From Woeseiaceae bacterium (GTDB taxonomy: Bacteria > Pseudomonadota > Gammaproteobacteria > Steroidobacterales > Woeseiaceae), in NCBI GenBank assembly GCA_030065915.1, contig JASJCQ010000014.1:59066-123065 (forward strand): a DNA stretch of 64,000 nt, given 5' to 3'. Within the stretch, counting starts at the first letter, position 1. Every line of letters starts with the position of its first letter. Below, in pieces: positions 19,943-30,029 of the stretch. Under the pieces are notes generated by a model. The model was not told the origin of the DNA. It did no database searches and worked only from the letters and a program-made list of their open reading frames with translations. Made by a program: the position numbers and the translations under genes.

Positions 19943-21387
19943 GGCGTAGGCCCCGAGAAATCCACAAAGAACGGCATGACGAACGCCCGGCCCAGGCATT
20001 CTTCGTCGATGCCCTGGGCGTCCCGGGTGTCTACGAAATCCGCGACGAGCCGGGGCATGCACCCGACGCCAATGACGCCGTGGCCCTGGTGCTTTAGTTC
20101 GAGGTGGCGGGGGTTAGAAAGCTCGCCCATCGCCTCGACCGCGTAGTCGGGCGGCGTTATCGGGTCGGCATCGCCGGACAGCAGCAGCACCGGGCCGGCA
20201 TAGCGCAGCGGCTCGCGAAAATCCTCGTCGATAAACCCGCTCGGCCAGACCGAGCAAATTGCCTTTAACGCACTGAGCTGATCCGGGCCCATGTAGCTTC
20301 GATCCAGCGCCGCGTAGTCGATCAGCTCGTCGTCATAGAACGGCACGTCTTCCGTACAGACCACCGAGTTATGCATGCCGACCGCCATGCTGCCGCTGAG
20401 GCTTTCGGCAACCATCTGGAATGCGGCAGACAGGGGTGTCAGGTTGCCTTTGCCGGCCTCGTTGACCATCAGCGGTATCAGAGCAATCGAATTCGGGTCA
20501 TACAGCAGCAGCCGAATCGCGACGGCAAGTTCGGCGTCGCTGACGGTCAGCTGGTCCGGGCTGCCGCTGACCGGGCCCGACACCGTGACCTCGACAGGGT
20601 TTTCCGAGAGCTCGCTCAGTACGCGCGACAGCGTGTCCTGCAGGCCAGGGAAAGCCTCGTTGCAGGCAGGTTCCTCGGCGCAGCGATCAAATACGCCGGC
20701 GAGAGCTTCTTGTGATTCGAGAGCGATATCCGGACCCAACGCCAGCCCGGACGGGATCACGCCATCGATAACGACCGACCGGGTCGTCTCGGGGTAACGC
20801 CTCGCATAGTGTTGAGCGACGCGCGTACCGTACGACACGCCGTACAGATTCAGGTTCGGGTAGCCGAGCGCCTCGCGGACCGACTCGAGGTCGCGCACGG
20901 CGACACTGGTCGTAAAGAAACGAGGGTCATGCGGCAGCGCCTCGAGACACTCCTGGGTCAGCTGGATGGTCAGCTCGTCGCTGTAAGAGCCCTGCACCAA
21001 TTCGTCGTCGGACTCGCAGTCCATCAGCGAGGACTGCCCCGTGCCTCGCTGGTCCACGAGAAGAATGTCGCGAGTTCGCCTGAGCGCCTCGAACGCGCCC
21101 CGCTGGGTCGCGTACATCTCTATCGAGCTGCCGCCGGGTCCGCCGGCGATGGGCACGACCGGGTCCGGCTGCGGATCGAGGTCCAATGCAGGTACGACGG
21201 CGACTTGCAGCTCGATCGTCTTGCCGTCGGGCGACGCCGGGTCTTCCGGGGTGACCAGCGTGCCGCAGCGCGCATTGATGCCCGGGGCTGACGGGCCCGC
21301 CGAAATGCGGCAGTCCTCGAGTTCCAGGGCGTTCGAAATCGAAGCGAGGCAGAGAAGGCCCGCCAGCGCTGTTAAGCGACATCTCAT
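19939..21387 (-). CDS. Secreted TAP-like alpha/beta hydrolase
   Basis: A 482-residue serine hydrolase of the tripeptidyl aminopeptidase-like group, which removes short peptides or cleaves proline-rich substrates outside the cytoplasm. Start chosen at MRCRLTALAGLLCLASISNA, a clear signal peptide. It shows the oxyanion motif GGPGGSS, VDQRGTGQSS, the nucleophile elbow GVSYGTRVAQHYARRYP, and the C-terminal TAP-like domain with the acid (LLSGDADPITPP) and histidine (LKHQGHGVIG). First gene of the operon with natA-natB, which suggests an exporter and periplasmic hydrolase acting on related molecules, though no direct evidence shows this. Confidence 0.8.
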   Translation of the reverse strand: MRCRLTALAGLLCLASISNALELEDCRISAGPSAPGINARCGTLVTPEDPASPDGKTIELQVAVVPALDLDPQPDPVVPIAGGPGGSSIEMYATQRGAFEALRRTRDILLVDQRGTGQSSLMDCESDDELVQGSYSDELTIQLTQECLEALPHDPRFFTTSVAVRDLESVREALGYPNLNLYGVSYGTRVAQHYARRYPETTRSVVIDGVIPSGLALGPDIALESQEALAGVFDRCAEEPACNEAFPGLQDTLSRVLSELSENPVEVTVSGPVSGSPDQLTVSDAELAVAIRLLLYDPNSIALIPLMVNEAGKGNLTPLSAAFQMVAESLSGSMAVGMHNSVVCTEDVPFYDDELIDYAALDRSYMGPDQLSALKAICSVWPSGFIDEDFREPLRYAGPVLLLSGDADPITPPDYAVEAMGELSNPRHLELKHQGHGVIGVGCMPRLVADFVDTRDAQGIDEECLGRAFVMPFFVDFSGPTP

Positions 21388-21515
21388 AAACAGGGGTCCA
21401 GGTGCAGACGAGCGGGCTATCTTGATCAAGGTGGAAGTTTAAGTAAAGGGCTGTGGCGGAACCGCGGCGCAGCGCATAGAATGCCGCAGCCCGAACCCTG
21501 TACACTTTTTGATCA

Positions 21516-23411
21516 ATGCAAACACCTGTCGATGTCATGGTTATTGGCGGCGGACACGCCGGAACGGAAGCCGCACTGGCTGCCGCCCGGTCGGGTGTGC
21601 GTACCTTACTGCTGACGCACCGTATCGACACGCTGGGCCAGATGAGCTGCAACCCGGCGATCGGCGGAATCGGCAAAGGTCACCTGACGCGGGAGATCGA
21701 CGCCCTCGGCGGTGCGATGGCCGAGGCGATCGACGAAGCCGGCATCCAGTTCAGGACGCTGAATGCGAGCAAAGGCCCCGCGGTCAGGGCCACACGAGCG
21801 CAGGCGGATCGAGAGCTGTACCGGAACGCGATCCGGCGGCGCCTGCAGTCACAACAGAATCTCGACATCGTAGAAACCGCGGTCGAAGACCTGCTGATTG
21901 AGGATGGCCAGGTTCGCGGCGCTGTCGGCGCCGGGGGAGAGCAGTTCCTCGCGAAGGCGGTCGTATTGACGACCGGCACCTTCCTCGGCGGTCGTATCCT
22001 GGTCGGTGATGCGGAAGAGGCCGGCGGACGCATTGGAGACAAGCCGTCTGTGAAGCTGGCTGAGCGCCTGAGGGCCATGCCGTTTCGTGTCGGGCGACTG
22101 AAGACGGGCACGCCGCCGCGACTCGACAGCAAGAGCATCGACTTTGCACGAATGAAAGAGCAGCCCGGCGATACGCCGGTGCCGGTCTTTTCGTTCATGG
22201 GCCGGCGTGTGTCGCACCCCGAACAAATCAGCTGCTTCATCACGAACACGACCGAGGCCACCCACGAGATCATCCGTGCTGCGCTACACCAGTCACCGAT
22301 GTACGCCGGTCTGATCGACGGTGTCGGGCCTCGCTACTGCCCGTCAATCGAAGACAAGGTCGTGCGCTTTGCCGACCGGGCGTCACACCAGGTCTTTGTC
22401 GAGCCGGAAGGACTGACAACGGACGTCGTCTACCCGAACGGCATTTCGACGAGCCTGCCCACAGACGTCCAGGTGGCATTCGTCCGCTCGATCGAGGGCT
22501 TCGAGGCGGCGAGGATTACCCAGCCCGGCTACGCGATCGAATACGACTACTTCGACCCGCGCGACCTGAAGGCCACGCTCGAAACCCGTCACGTCAATGG
22601 CCTGTTCTTCGCGGGCCAGATCAACGGCACGACAGGCTATGAAGAGGCTGGCGCACAGGGACTCCTGGCCGGCATCAACGCGTCGCTAAAAAGCCGCAAC
22701 CGCGAGGGCTGGTTCCCGACCCGGCAGCAGGCCTACATCGGCGTGTTGATCGATGACCTCGTCACCCGCGGCGTCAGCGAGCCTTATCGCATGTTCACGA
22801 GTCGCGCCGAATACCGCCTGACGCTGCGAGAAGACAATGCCGATCTTCGCCTGACGCCTGTCGGGCGCGAACTTGGGCTGGTCGACGACGCCCGATGGCA
22901 GGCCTTCAACCGCCGTTACGAACTGGCTGAGAAAGAGCATGACCGCCTCGAGAGCATCGTCGTGCGTCCGCAGTCGCTCACCGACAAGGACCGCGACACG
23001 CTGGAACTCGTGCGCGAAAGCCGGGCATCCGAGTTGTTACGCCGCCCGGAACTCGACTACGCGGCGATCACTTCCCTGAGCCCTGTCGGGACCAGCGAAG
23101 CGCTGGCCTGTTTGTCCGAGGAGCGGGCGGAGCAAGTTGTGCTGACACTGGAGGTCAACGCCAAGTACGCGGGCTACATTGACCGGCAGGCGCGCGAGAT
23201 CGAGAAGCACGCGAAACAGGAAACGATGCGCCTCCCTGACGATATCGACTACCAGGCGGTTGACGGGCTCTCGAACGAAGCCCGACAGCGACTGATTGCA
23301 GCGCGCCCATCGACCATCGGTCAGGCGTCTCGACTCGAAGGCATGACGCCGTCTGCGGTATCGTTACTGCTTATCCACCTGAAGAAGCGCAGCCTGCAGA
23401 AGACTGCCTGA
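21516..23411 (+). CDS. mnmG: tRNA uridine-5-carboxymethylaminomethyl modification enzyme MnmG
   Basis: FAD-dependent partner of MnmE in wobble-uridine modification. The FAD-binding [19 protein letters not shown] is at the N-terminus, followed by [23 protein letters not shown] near 50 and [10 protein letters not shown] near 200. The Cys-containing [12 protein letters not shown] near 277 and the second FAD segment [22 protein letters not shown] near 365 also match. 631 residues is normal. Its usual follower rsmG is 16.6 kb away here. Confidence 0.97.
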   Translation: MQTPVDVMVIGGGHAGTEAALAAARSGVRTLLLTHRIDTLGQMSCNPAIGGIGKGHLTREIDALGGAMAEAIDEAGIQFRTLNASKGPAVRATRAQADRELYRNAIRRRLQSQQNLDIVETAVEDLLIEDGQVRGAVGAGGEQFLAKAVVLTTGTFLGGRILVGDAEEAGGRIGDKPSVKLAERLRAMPFRVGRLKTGTPPRLDSKSIDFARMKEQPGDTPVPVFSFMGRRVSHPEQISCFITNTTEATHEIIRAALHQSPMYAGLIDGVGPRYCPSIEDKVVRFADRASHQVFVEPEGLTTDVVYPNGISTSLPTDVQVAFVRSIEGFEAARITQPGYAIEYDYFDPRDLKATLETRHVNGLFFAGQINGTTGYEEAGAQGLLAGINASLKSRNREGWFPTRQQAYIGVLIDDLVTRGVSEPYRMFTSRAEYRLTLREDNADLRLTPVGRELGLVDDARWQAFNRRYELAEKEHDRLESIVVRPQSLTDKDRDTLELVRESRASELLRRPELDYAAITSLSPVGTSEALACLSEERAEQVVLTLEVNAKYAGYIDRQAREIEKHAKQETMRLPDDIDYQAVDGLSNEARQRLIAARPSTIGQASRLEGMTPSAVSLLLIHLKKRSLQKTA

Positions 23412-23423
23412 CGGAATCGATTT

Positions 23424-25064
23424 ATGTCTTTCTTTCGCCGACCGCTCGTCTTGTTCTCGCTGCTGGTTGTCGTCGCGCTGGCCTTTTTCTTCTTCCCGCG
23501 AGAGGGTGACAGGCCCGACCCCTTCGACGGATTGGTCGTACTCGACCGCGCCCTTTCATCGGAGCCCGAGTCGCTGGATCCGCAGCTCGCCCGAACTACG
23601 CAGGCGGCCGACGTGCTGCGAGACCTGGGAGAAGGCCTGGCCGGCTACTCGCCAACCGGGGAACTGGTGCCGGCGGGCGCCATCAGCTGGACGTCAGCCG
23701 AAGACGCGCTTAGCTATCGCTTCGAGCTTCGACGCGAGGCTCGGTGGTCAAACGGAGATCCGGTCACCGCATCAGACTATGTGCTTGGTTTGCAGCGACT
23801 CGTCGACCCGGCCACCGCAGCGTTCTACGCCGGCCAGCTGGGCTCGGTTCTGAATGCTGAGCCTATCCTCCGTGGCGAGATGGCGCCGCAATCGCTCGGC
23901 GTCGAGGCCATCGATGATTACACCCTGGAAATCCGGCTGGAAAGACCCACGCCTTACCTCGTCGCTTTGCTTACACACCCAAGCACCTTCCCGGTCAACG
24001 CCTCGGGCCTGAACGAGCGCGGTGAGATGAACGTCAACGCGGGCGAGCTGATTTCGAACGGTGCCTATGTGCTCGAAGAGCGAACGACCAATACACTCGT
24101 CCAGCTCAGACGCAACGAACAGTACTGGAACAACCAAAACACCGCGATCGACGTGGTCCGCCACCACGTCATCACGGAGGAGATGGCGGAGCTAAACCGC
24201 TTTCGTGCCGGCGAGCTGCACATCACGAGCAACGTCCCGCCTGAATCCTTCGCCCAGGTCAAAGAGGAGTATGGCGACCAGTTACACGTCTATCCTTACC
24301 TTGGTGTCTACTACTATGGCTTTAACCTGACAAAGCCGCCGTTCAAGGACAACCTGCCGCTCCGACAGGCATTGTCCATGGCGCTCGATCGCGAAACACT
24401 GGTTGAAAAGATCATAGGGCGTGGCGAGGTTCCGGCGTACAGCTTCGTGCCGCCGGGCATCGACAACTACGAGCCGCCGCAGTTTTCTTACGCTAACCTG
24501 ACGCAGGCCGAACGCAACTCGATTGCGCGGAGCTTGTACGCGCAGGCCGGCTATGGCGACGATAATCCGCTACGCTTTGAGCTTCGTTACAACACGTCCG
24601 ATACGCACCAGCGCATTGCGCTCGCCGCGCAGTCGATGTGGAAAGACGTCCTGGGCGCCGAGGTGACGCTGGTCAACGAAGAAGTCCGGGTCATGCTGCA
24701 AAACATTCGCGACGCGGAGATCACGCAGCTCTTCAAGTCCAGCTGGATCGGCGACTTCAACGATGCACAGAACTTTCTCGGCGTCGTCGAACCGGGTGCG
24801 CCGTCGAACATGCCGGGCTACGAGAACGAGGAGTACCTGGAGCTGTTGAGGAATGCGGCGAGCAATATGGACCTCGAGCGCCGGCGATTATTCCTGGAAG
24901 AAGCTGAGCGAGTGATGCTGGCCGACCATCCAGTGATACCCGTGTATTTCTTCGTTAGCAAACATCTCGTCAGCAACGACGTTGTCGGCTGGGGAGACAA
25001 TCTTCTGGATTACCATTACAGTCAGCACCTGTCGTTGAAGCCCGGCGAGCAAGCCCGCCCCTGA
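23424..25064 (+). CDS. oppA: Peptide ABC transporter substrate-binding protein (OppA type)
   Basis: A 546-residue SBP_bac_5 protein that binds oligopeptides for import. It begins with a hydrophobic segment (RRPLVLFSLLVVVALAFFFF) but has no lipobox Cys, so it is either cleaved and soluble or anchored by this helix. Family features are RALSSEPESLDPQLARTTQAA, the SYRFELRREARWSNGDPVTASDY block near 105, YYYGFNLTKPPFKDNLPLRQALSMALDRE near 310 (two blocks) and HPVIPVYFFVSKHLV near the end. It starts 12 bases after mnmG and leads the opp operon. Confidence 0.88.
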   Translation: MSFFRRPLVLFSLLVVVALAFFFFPREGDRPDPFDGLVVLDRALSSEPESLDPQLARTTQAADVLRDLGEGLAGYSPTGELVPAGAISWTSAEDALSYRFELRREARWSNGDPVTASDYVLGLQRLVDPATAAFYAGQLGSVLNAEPILRGEMAPQSLGVEAIDDYTLEIRLERPTPYLVALLTHPSTFPVNASGLNERGEMNVNAGELISNGAYVLEERTTNTLVQLRRNEQYWNNQNTAIDVVRHHVITEEMAELNRFRAGELHITSNVPPESFAQVKEEYGDQLHVYPYLGVYYYGFNLTKPPFKDNLPLRQALSMALDRETLVEKIIGRGEVPAYSFVPPGIDNYEPPQFSYANLTQAERNSIARSLYAQAGYGDDNPLRFELRYNTSDTHQRIALAAQSMWKDVLGAEVTLVNEEVRVMLQNIRDAEITQLFKSSWIGDFNDAQNFLGVVEPGAPSNMPGYENEEYLELLRNAASNMDLERRRLFLEEAERVMLADHPVIPVYFFVSKHLVSNDVVGWGDNLLDYHYSQHLSLKPGEQARP

Positions 25065-25071
25065 GGTTCCT

Positions 25072-25998
25072 TTGCTGCGATATACACTGCGCAGACTGCT
25101 CGGTGCCATTCCAACTGTTCTGCTGGTGATCGTGCTGGCATTCATCATGGTACGCGCCGCGCCAGGCGGCCCGTTCGATGCCGAGCGTGCTTTGTCTCCG
25201 GACGTCGAAGCGAACATCGCCCGCTATTACAATCTCGACGAATCACTGCCGCGCCAGTTCTTTCGCTACCTCGGTGGCGTTCTGCAAGGCGACCTCGGAC
25301 CCTCGTATCGCTATCGAGACACGACGGTATCCGAGCTGATTGCCGATCACCTTCCCGTTTCGATGATGATCGGGGGCATGGCGATGCTGCTCGCAATCAT
25401 CGTCGGCGTGGCTCTGGGTATCATGGCGGCGCTTAACCGCACCGCAATAACCGATCGTGTCGTTATGGGCTTCGCAATGCTCGGCATCTCGGTGCCGGTT
25501 TTCGTGCTAGCGCCGGTGTTCATGTTGTTCCTGTCGGTGAAACTGCAGTGGCTGCCTGCCGGCTGGAGTTCGACGCCAGGACCGTCGAAGTACGTTCTTC
25601 CCGTCATTTCCCTGGCGCTGCCGCAAATCGCCTACATTGCACGCTTGAGCCGGGCGAGCCTGATTGACGTGTTGTCCAGCGACTTCATTCGCACCGCCCG
25701 GGCGCAGGGCCTGAGCCAGGGGTCCATCGTTCGCTATCACGCGCTAAAGCCCGCAATGCTGCCCGTACTGTCGTACATGGGGCCGGCGATCGCCGTCATC
25801 CTGACGGGCTCCGTGGTGATCGAGGAGATATTCGGCATCCCCGGCGTCGGGCAGTTCTTCGTGCGAGGCGCACTGAACCGCGATTACACGCTGGTGCTTG
25901 GGATCGTCATTTTCTACGCGGTCCTGATCGTCTTGCTGAACCTGATCGTCGATCTGCTGTACGGACTCATCGATCCGAGAATCCGGGCGCGCCGATGA
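25072..25998 (+). CDS. oppB: Peptide ABC transporter permease (OppB type)
   Basis: A 308-residue inner-membrane permease with six predicted helices. The N-terminus MLRYTLRRLLGAIPTVLLVIV is the family signature and is translated from a TTG with GAGG upstream. The cytoplasmic EAA loop reads RTARAQGLSQGSIVRYHALKP. The C-terminal RARR is followed by the oppC start with a four-base overlap. It pairs with OppC as the peptide channel. Confidence 0.92.
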   Translation: MLRYTLRRLLGAIPTVLLVIVLAFIMVRAAPGGPFDAERALSPDVEANIARYYNLDESLPRQFFRYLGGVLQGDLGPSYRYRDTTVSELIADHLPVSMMIGGMAMLLAIIVGVALGIMAALNRTAITDRVVMGFAMLGISVPVFVLAPVFMLFLSVKLQWLPAGWSSTPGPSKYVLPVISLALPQIAYIARLSRASLIDVLSSDFIRTARAQGLSQGSIVRYHALKPAMLPVLSYMGPAIAVILTGSVVIEEIFGIPGVGQFFVRGALNRDYTLVLGIVIFYAVLIVLLNLIVDLLYGLIDPRIRARR

Positions 25999-26831
25999 AG
26001 ACAGCAATCGCACGAGCGTTCGCTCATCGTACCGTCCTGGTCAGTGCCTCTCTGCTGGCCATCGTTGCGGTGTTCGCGTTTCTCGGGCCCGTTCTCAGCC
26101 CGAACGACTATGCTGAAACCGACTTCGACGAGCTTCGCGCGGCACCGACGTTATCGGACCTGCACATATTCGGTACCGACAATCTCGGGCGGGACCAGTT
26201 CGTCCGGACGATGCTCGGTATACAGGTCACGCTGGCCGTAGCCTTCATCGCCAGCTTCGTCAGCCTCGTCATCGGCGTGCTGTACGGCGCCGTGGCGGGT
26301 CTCGTCGGCGGGCGGGTCGACGCTGTCATGATGCGATTCGTCGACACACTCTATGCACTGCCGTTCATTTTCTTCGTCATCCTGCTGATGGTGGCCTTCG
26401 ATCGGAACTTTCTGCTCGTGTTCGTCGCAATCGGGGCGATCAACTGGCTGGACATGGCGAGGATCGTTCGCGGCCAGACGCTCAGCCTCAAGGAGCGGGA
26501 GTTCATTGATGCCGCCCGTTTGGGGGGCGTCTCGCTGCCGGGAATCATATGGCGGCATATCGCACCCAACCTCGTCGGCATCGTCATCGTCTACGTCACA
26601 CTAACGATTCCGCAGGCGATCCTGATGGAGTCCTTCCTGAGCTTTCTTGGCCTCGGCATCCAGGAGCCGCGCACGTCGCTCGGGTCCCTGGTCGAGAACG
26701 GGGTGGGCCAGATCGAGAGCGCCAGCTGGCTATTGCTGATCCCGGCCGGCCTGCTGGCGCTCATCCTGATGTGCTTCAACTTTCTCGGCGACGGCCTGCG
26801 CGACCTGTTCGACTCACGGAGTTCGGCGTGA
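25995..26831 (+). CDS. oppC: Peptide ABC transporter permease (OppC type)
   Basis: A 278-residue permease with the OppC_N region (helix near 15-35), the LHIFGTDNLGRDQFVRTMLG block near 55 and six helices in total. The EAA loop is IDAARLGGVSLPGIIWRHIAPN. Overlaps oppB and the fused ATPase gene by four bases each, so the whole importer is made from one message. Confidence 0.92.
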   Translation: MKTAIARAFAHRTVLVSASLLAIVAVFAFLGPVLSPNDYAETDFDELRAAPTLSDLHIFGTDNLGRDQFVRTMLGIQVTLAVAFIASFVSLVIGVLYGAVAGLVGGRVDAVMMRFVDTLYALPFIFFVILLMVAFDRNFLLVFVAIGAINWLDMARIVRGQTLSLKEREFIDAARLGGVSLPGIIWRHIAPNLVGIVIVYVTLTIPQAILMESFLSFLGLGIQEPRTSLGSLVENGVGQIESASWLLLIPAGLLALILMCFNFLGDGLRDLFDSRSSA

Positions 26832-28561
26832 GTCTGCTCGAAGTCGACACGCTGTCGGTTCGCTACCCTGGCGTCGTCGCTGTCGACGGGCTGACGTTCT
26901 CGATCGACCGGGGCGAGTCGCTCGGACTCGTTGGCGAGTCGGGCTCCGGAAAAACCCAGACGGCGATGGCCATCATGGGGCTCTTGCCGGCCGACGCTGA
27001 AGTCGAGGGCGACATTCGAGTCGACGGCCGGTCGCTGCTGTCGCTCGATGATGCCGCGCTGAATCGCGTACGGGCGCTCGAGATCTCGATGGTATTCCAG
27101 GACCCGATGCAGGCACTGAATCCCTTCGTCCGTATCGGCGACCAGATCGCCCGAATTCTGCTAGAGCATAGGCTGGCTGCCGGGGACGATGCGTCCGGCA
27201 AGGTCGTCGACATGCTGGACCGCGTCGGCCTGCCTGATCCCGAGCGCCAATACCGCGCCTACCCACATCAACTCTCGGGCGGCATGCGTCAGCGGGCGAT
27301 GATCGCCGCGGCGTTGATCACAGACCCCGCGCTGTTGATTGCCGATGAGCCGACGACGGCGCTCGACGTCACCGTGCAGGCACAAATACTCGACCTGCTC
27401 GAAGAGCTAAGGGACGACACGGCACTGCTATTGATCACGCACGACCTCGGCGTTGTGGCCGGACACTGCGAACGCATGCTCGTGCTGGACAGAGGCAGGA
27501 AGCTGGAGGAGGGACCGACGCGAACGCTGTTCGTATCGCCCGACCACCCGCACACGAGGACGATGATCGATGCGGCGCCTCGGCTCGGCGCCAGGCAGCC
27601 GCCCGATCCGCGAATGTCCGAGACGATCCTGATAGCCGATCAGGTCGACGTCATCTACCCGGAGGACCAGCTCCAGGCGGTGCACTCGACCGACCTGATT
27701 CTGAAGGCCGGCGAAACACTGGCATTGGTGGGCGAGTCCGGTTCGGGTAAGTCCAGCCTGGTGCGTGCGATCCTCGGGCTCGTGACGCCCGCTGCGGGTG
27801 ACGTCGAGTTTGACGGAATCGCGCTCCCGCCGGATGTCAGGCGACGAAAGCCGGCGGACCTCAAGCGCATGTCGATGGTCTTCCAGGACCCGGTCGGATC
27901 CCTGAACCCGCAGATGCGCGTAAGAGACATCGTCGGCGAACCCATTGGCTCATCGAGACACTCATCTGTTTCTGCAACGCTGGCTCGCGTGGGGCTGGAC
28001 GACAGCTTCAGCGACCGCTATCCGCACCAGTTGTCCGGAGGGCAGGCGCAGCGCGTGGCGATCGCGCGCGCGATCATCACGCAACCCAGGGTCCTCGTTT
28101 GTGACGAGGCCGTTGCCGCGCTTGACGGAACCGTTCGTCAGCAGATTATCGACCTGCTGATGTCGATCCAGCGGGAGACGGGGCTTGCGATCATATTCAT
28201 CGCACACGACCTGGCGATCGTCGAGGGATTGAGCCATCGCGTTATGGTCATGTACCTGGGCCGGCCAGTGGAGATAGCGACGGCACGCGATCTGTTCTCA
28301 AGGCCCGGGCACCCATACACGCGCGCTTTGGTCGATGCCGTACCCGAACCCGACCCGCTCAGTAACAAGTACTCGTTCGTTCGCGGCGAAACGCCGTCTC
28401 CGATCGCGCCGCCACTGGGGTGTGCGTTTCACCCCCGATGCGAGCACGCGATCGCGCGCTGTCGCGTCGAGCTGCCCAAACCGAGAGAGGTCGACAACCG
28501 GACGATTGCCTGCCATCGCTACGAGGAGTTACGCACCGAGGTCGAGTCTTCGCCGAATTGA
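26828..28561 (+). CDS. Fused OppD-OppF peptide transporter ATPase
   Basis: A 577-residue protein with two complete ABC ATPase domains, equivalent to OppD and OppF joined, as in YejF or GsiA. Domain 1 has GESGSGKTQTAM near 40, LSGGMRQRAMIAAALI and LLIADEPTTALD. Domain 2 has GESGSGKSSLVRAIL near 305, LSGGQAQRVAIARAII and VLVCDEAVAALD. The C-terminal oligopeptide-transporter extension (GCAFHPRCEHAIARC) follows. It starts at GTG 26828 overlapping the oppC stop; the frame stays open for 93 codons upstream but that stretch lies within oppC. With OppABC it completes a four-gene importer. Confidence 0.92.
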   Translation: MSLLEVDTLSVRYPGVVAVDGLTFSIDRGESLGLVGESGSGKTQTAMAIMGLLPADAEVEGDIRVDGRSLLSLDDAALNRVRALEISMVFQDPMQALNPFVRIGDQIARILLEHRLAAGDDASGKVVDMLDRVGLPDPERQYRAYPHQLSGGMRQRAMIAAALITDPALLIADEPTTALDVTVQAQILDLLEELRDDTALLLITHDLGVVAGHCERMLVLDRGRKLEEGPTRTLFVSPDHPHTRTMIDAAPRLGARQPPDPRMSETILIADQVDVIYPEDQLQAVHSTDLILKAGETLALVGESGSGKSSLVRAILGLVTPAAGDVEFDGIALPPDVRRRKPADLKRMSMVFQDPVGSLNPQMRVRDIVGEPIGSSRHSSVSATLARVGLDDSFSDRYPHQLSGGQAQRVAIARAIITQPRVLVCDEAVAALDGTVRQQIIDLLMSIQRETGLAIIFIAHDLAIVEGLSHRVMVMYLGRPVEIATARDLFSRPGHPYTRALVDAVPEPDPLSNKYSFVRGETPSPIAPPLGCAFHPRCEHAIARCRVELPKPREVDNRTIACHRYEELRTEVESSPN

Positions 28562-28591
28562 GCGGAGGGGGTTGCTGCTGGCCACGAATAC

Positions 28592-28879
28592 TCAGGCGAC
28601 GTCTCCCGCCTGTGGAGCGCCGACTTTGCGCATAGCCTCAGTTGCGACCGCCGTGCGCCGGGTGTTGTCGGCGATCTCCATCAGCAGGAAGAGCGCGCCA
28701 AACAGGATTACGCAAACCACCAGCGAGATAAAAAAGCCCAGGGCGCCACCAATCATGACACCGAAGGAGTTTCCACCGATCCCGCCGCCGATAGCGCCCT
28801 GGATAATCCCGGAGAGGAGGATCAGGAAGATGGCGATGTGCGAAAAAAGCTCGAGCGATGACAGTATGAACTTGCGCAT
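28592..28879 (-). CDS. Small membrane protein of unknown function
   Basis: A 95-residue protein with two long hydrophobic stretches (LFSHIAIFLILLSGIIQGAI and MIGGALGFFISLVVCVILFG) separated by a glycine-rich turn, then a polar tail. I do not recognise the family. It is convergent with the opp operon and is followed upstream by another small unrecognised gene on the same strand. Confidence 0.65.
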   Translation of the reverse strand: MRKFILSSLELFSHIAIFLILLSGIIQGAIGGGIGGNSFGVMIGGALGFFISLVVCVILFGALFLLMEIADNTRRTAVATEAMRKVGAPQAGDVA

Positions 28880-28979
28880 TGGGCTACAGCCTCCTTGTTC
28901 GAACGGCGACGCGCCGCACAGTGACGCTCATGCTAAATCAACCACACAAGCCGCGGGGAACAAGCCCCTTCGGCGCTGA

Positions 28980-29315
28980 CTACCAGGATGAGAACTTAAA
29001 GCCGTCCAGGCCGGCTTCCGGGAAGATGCCCGGGAGGTTCTCGACGGCCTTCGCCGCAGCATCGTATGAATAGTATGCGCCGTAGGAGCCCGAAAGGTCG
29101 GGCCTCGGCACCTCGAACCAGTAGCTGTTCTTTGAGTCTTCGAACCTGACCTGCAGGCAAGTGCCGTCCTCGTCGATGAGCCCGAAAAAGTCACCCTCGC
29201 TGCTTAGCGACGCCAGCAATTCCATGGCGGTGTCTGTACCCGAGCAGTACTCCGGGCTCGAGGCGCCGACCTTTCGGCCCAGGGCTTCGATACTGAAGAA
29301 CACACCGTAAGACAT
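28980..29315 (-). CDS. Hypothetical protein, 111 aa
   Basis: A soluble, acidic 111-residue protein without signal peptide. It has aromatic-rich strands (CLQVRFEDSKNSYWFEVPRP, GSYGAYYSYDAAAKAVENLP) and ends in GFKFSSW. The pattern of strands around a helix resembles small immunity-like or regulatory proteins, but this is only an impression and I assign no function. No ribosome site stands out before the ATG. Confidence 0.55.
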   Translation of the reverse strand: MSYGVFFSIEALGRKVGASSPEYCSGTDTAMELLASLSSEGDFFGLIDEDGTCLQVRFEDSKNSYWFEVPRPDLSGSYGAYYSYDAAAKAVENLPGIFPEAGLDGFKFSSW

Positions 29316-29428
29316 TATCTGATCCAGCTAGCCGGTCGCGTACGCCAGTGTATCGGCTCACGCGAGGAAAAGTCCCTCTGTTGAGCGATTCGCCGATGGG
29401 CCTGGATTTCAGTCGCTGCGGACGCGGT

Positions 29429-29974
29429 TCAGACGCCCTGGTTAACGATCGCCGTTGGAACCGTTCGTGAATGTTCAGAAGCGGGCATGTCGCCTTCGAA
29501 CGAATAGCGCTCGCCGTTCAACGTGAAGCTGATACTGATGCTGACCTTGCCACCCGGCACAAAGGGGATCGGCGGCAGGTCGCGTTCTTCGTAGCGAGGA
29601 TTGTCCTGCATCCAGAAGTTGTAATCGTAGTCCGACAGCAGGAGGGTCGGCGGCTCATTGCCGATGCGATAGGAGAACGAGTGGATGTTGATCGACTGAA
29701 CGTGCTCGTTACGCCCGATCGACCTCGACTTGTCACGGATGTTGATCTGGAAATAAATGTCATCGGCCGACTCGTACGACTCAAACGTGTCGTTCTTATC
29801 GCTCAGTCGATTCGGGTAGTCAGCCGGGTACGTCGAAATCTCGAGCTGACTAACCCCGTCCAGCTCGCGAACGAAGGGAGCGTACTCTCGGTGATTGATG
29901 CTGGTGCAACCTGCCGCGACCAGCAGGATCGAAAACACCAGCACCGATACGGCCCGACAACGAGTCACAGTCAT
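29429..29974 (-). CDS. Putative lipoprotein, 181 aa
   Basis: Signal peptide and lipobox (LLVAAGC, Cys23) indicate a lipid-anchored envelope protein. The mature part is beta-rich, with repeated strand-like segments (DIYFQINIRDKS, SINIHSFSYRIG, KVSISISFTLNGERYSFEG). The family is not recognised. It lies downstream of the YdgA-like gene on the same strand, with a 55-base gap. Confidence 0.7.
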   Translation of the reverse strand: MTVTRCRAVSVLVFSILLVAAGCTSINHREYAPFVRELDGVSQLEISTYPADYPNRLSDKNDTFESYESADDIYFQINIRDKSRSIGRNEHVQSINIHSFSYRIGNEPPTLLLSDYDYNFWMQDNPRYEERDLPPIPFVPGGKVSISISFTLNGERYSFEGDMPASEHSRTVPTAIVNQGV

Positions 29975-30029
29975 TCAGACCAACAGCAACAGGCGGGTTT
30001 TGAGGTTGTCGTTCGCCGCACTCCGGCCG

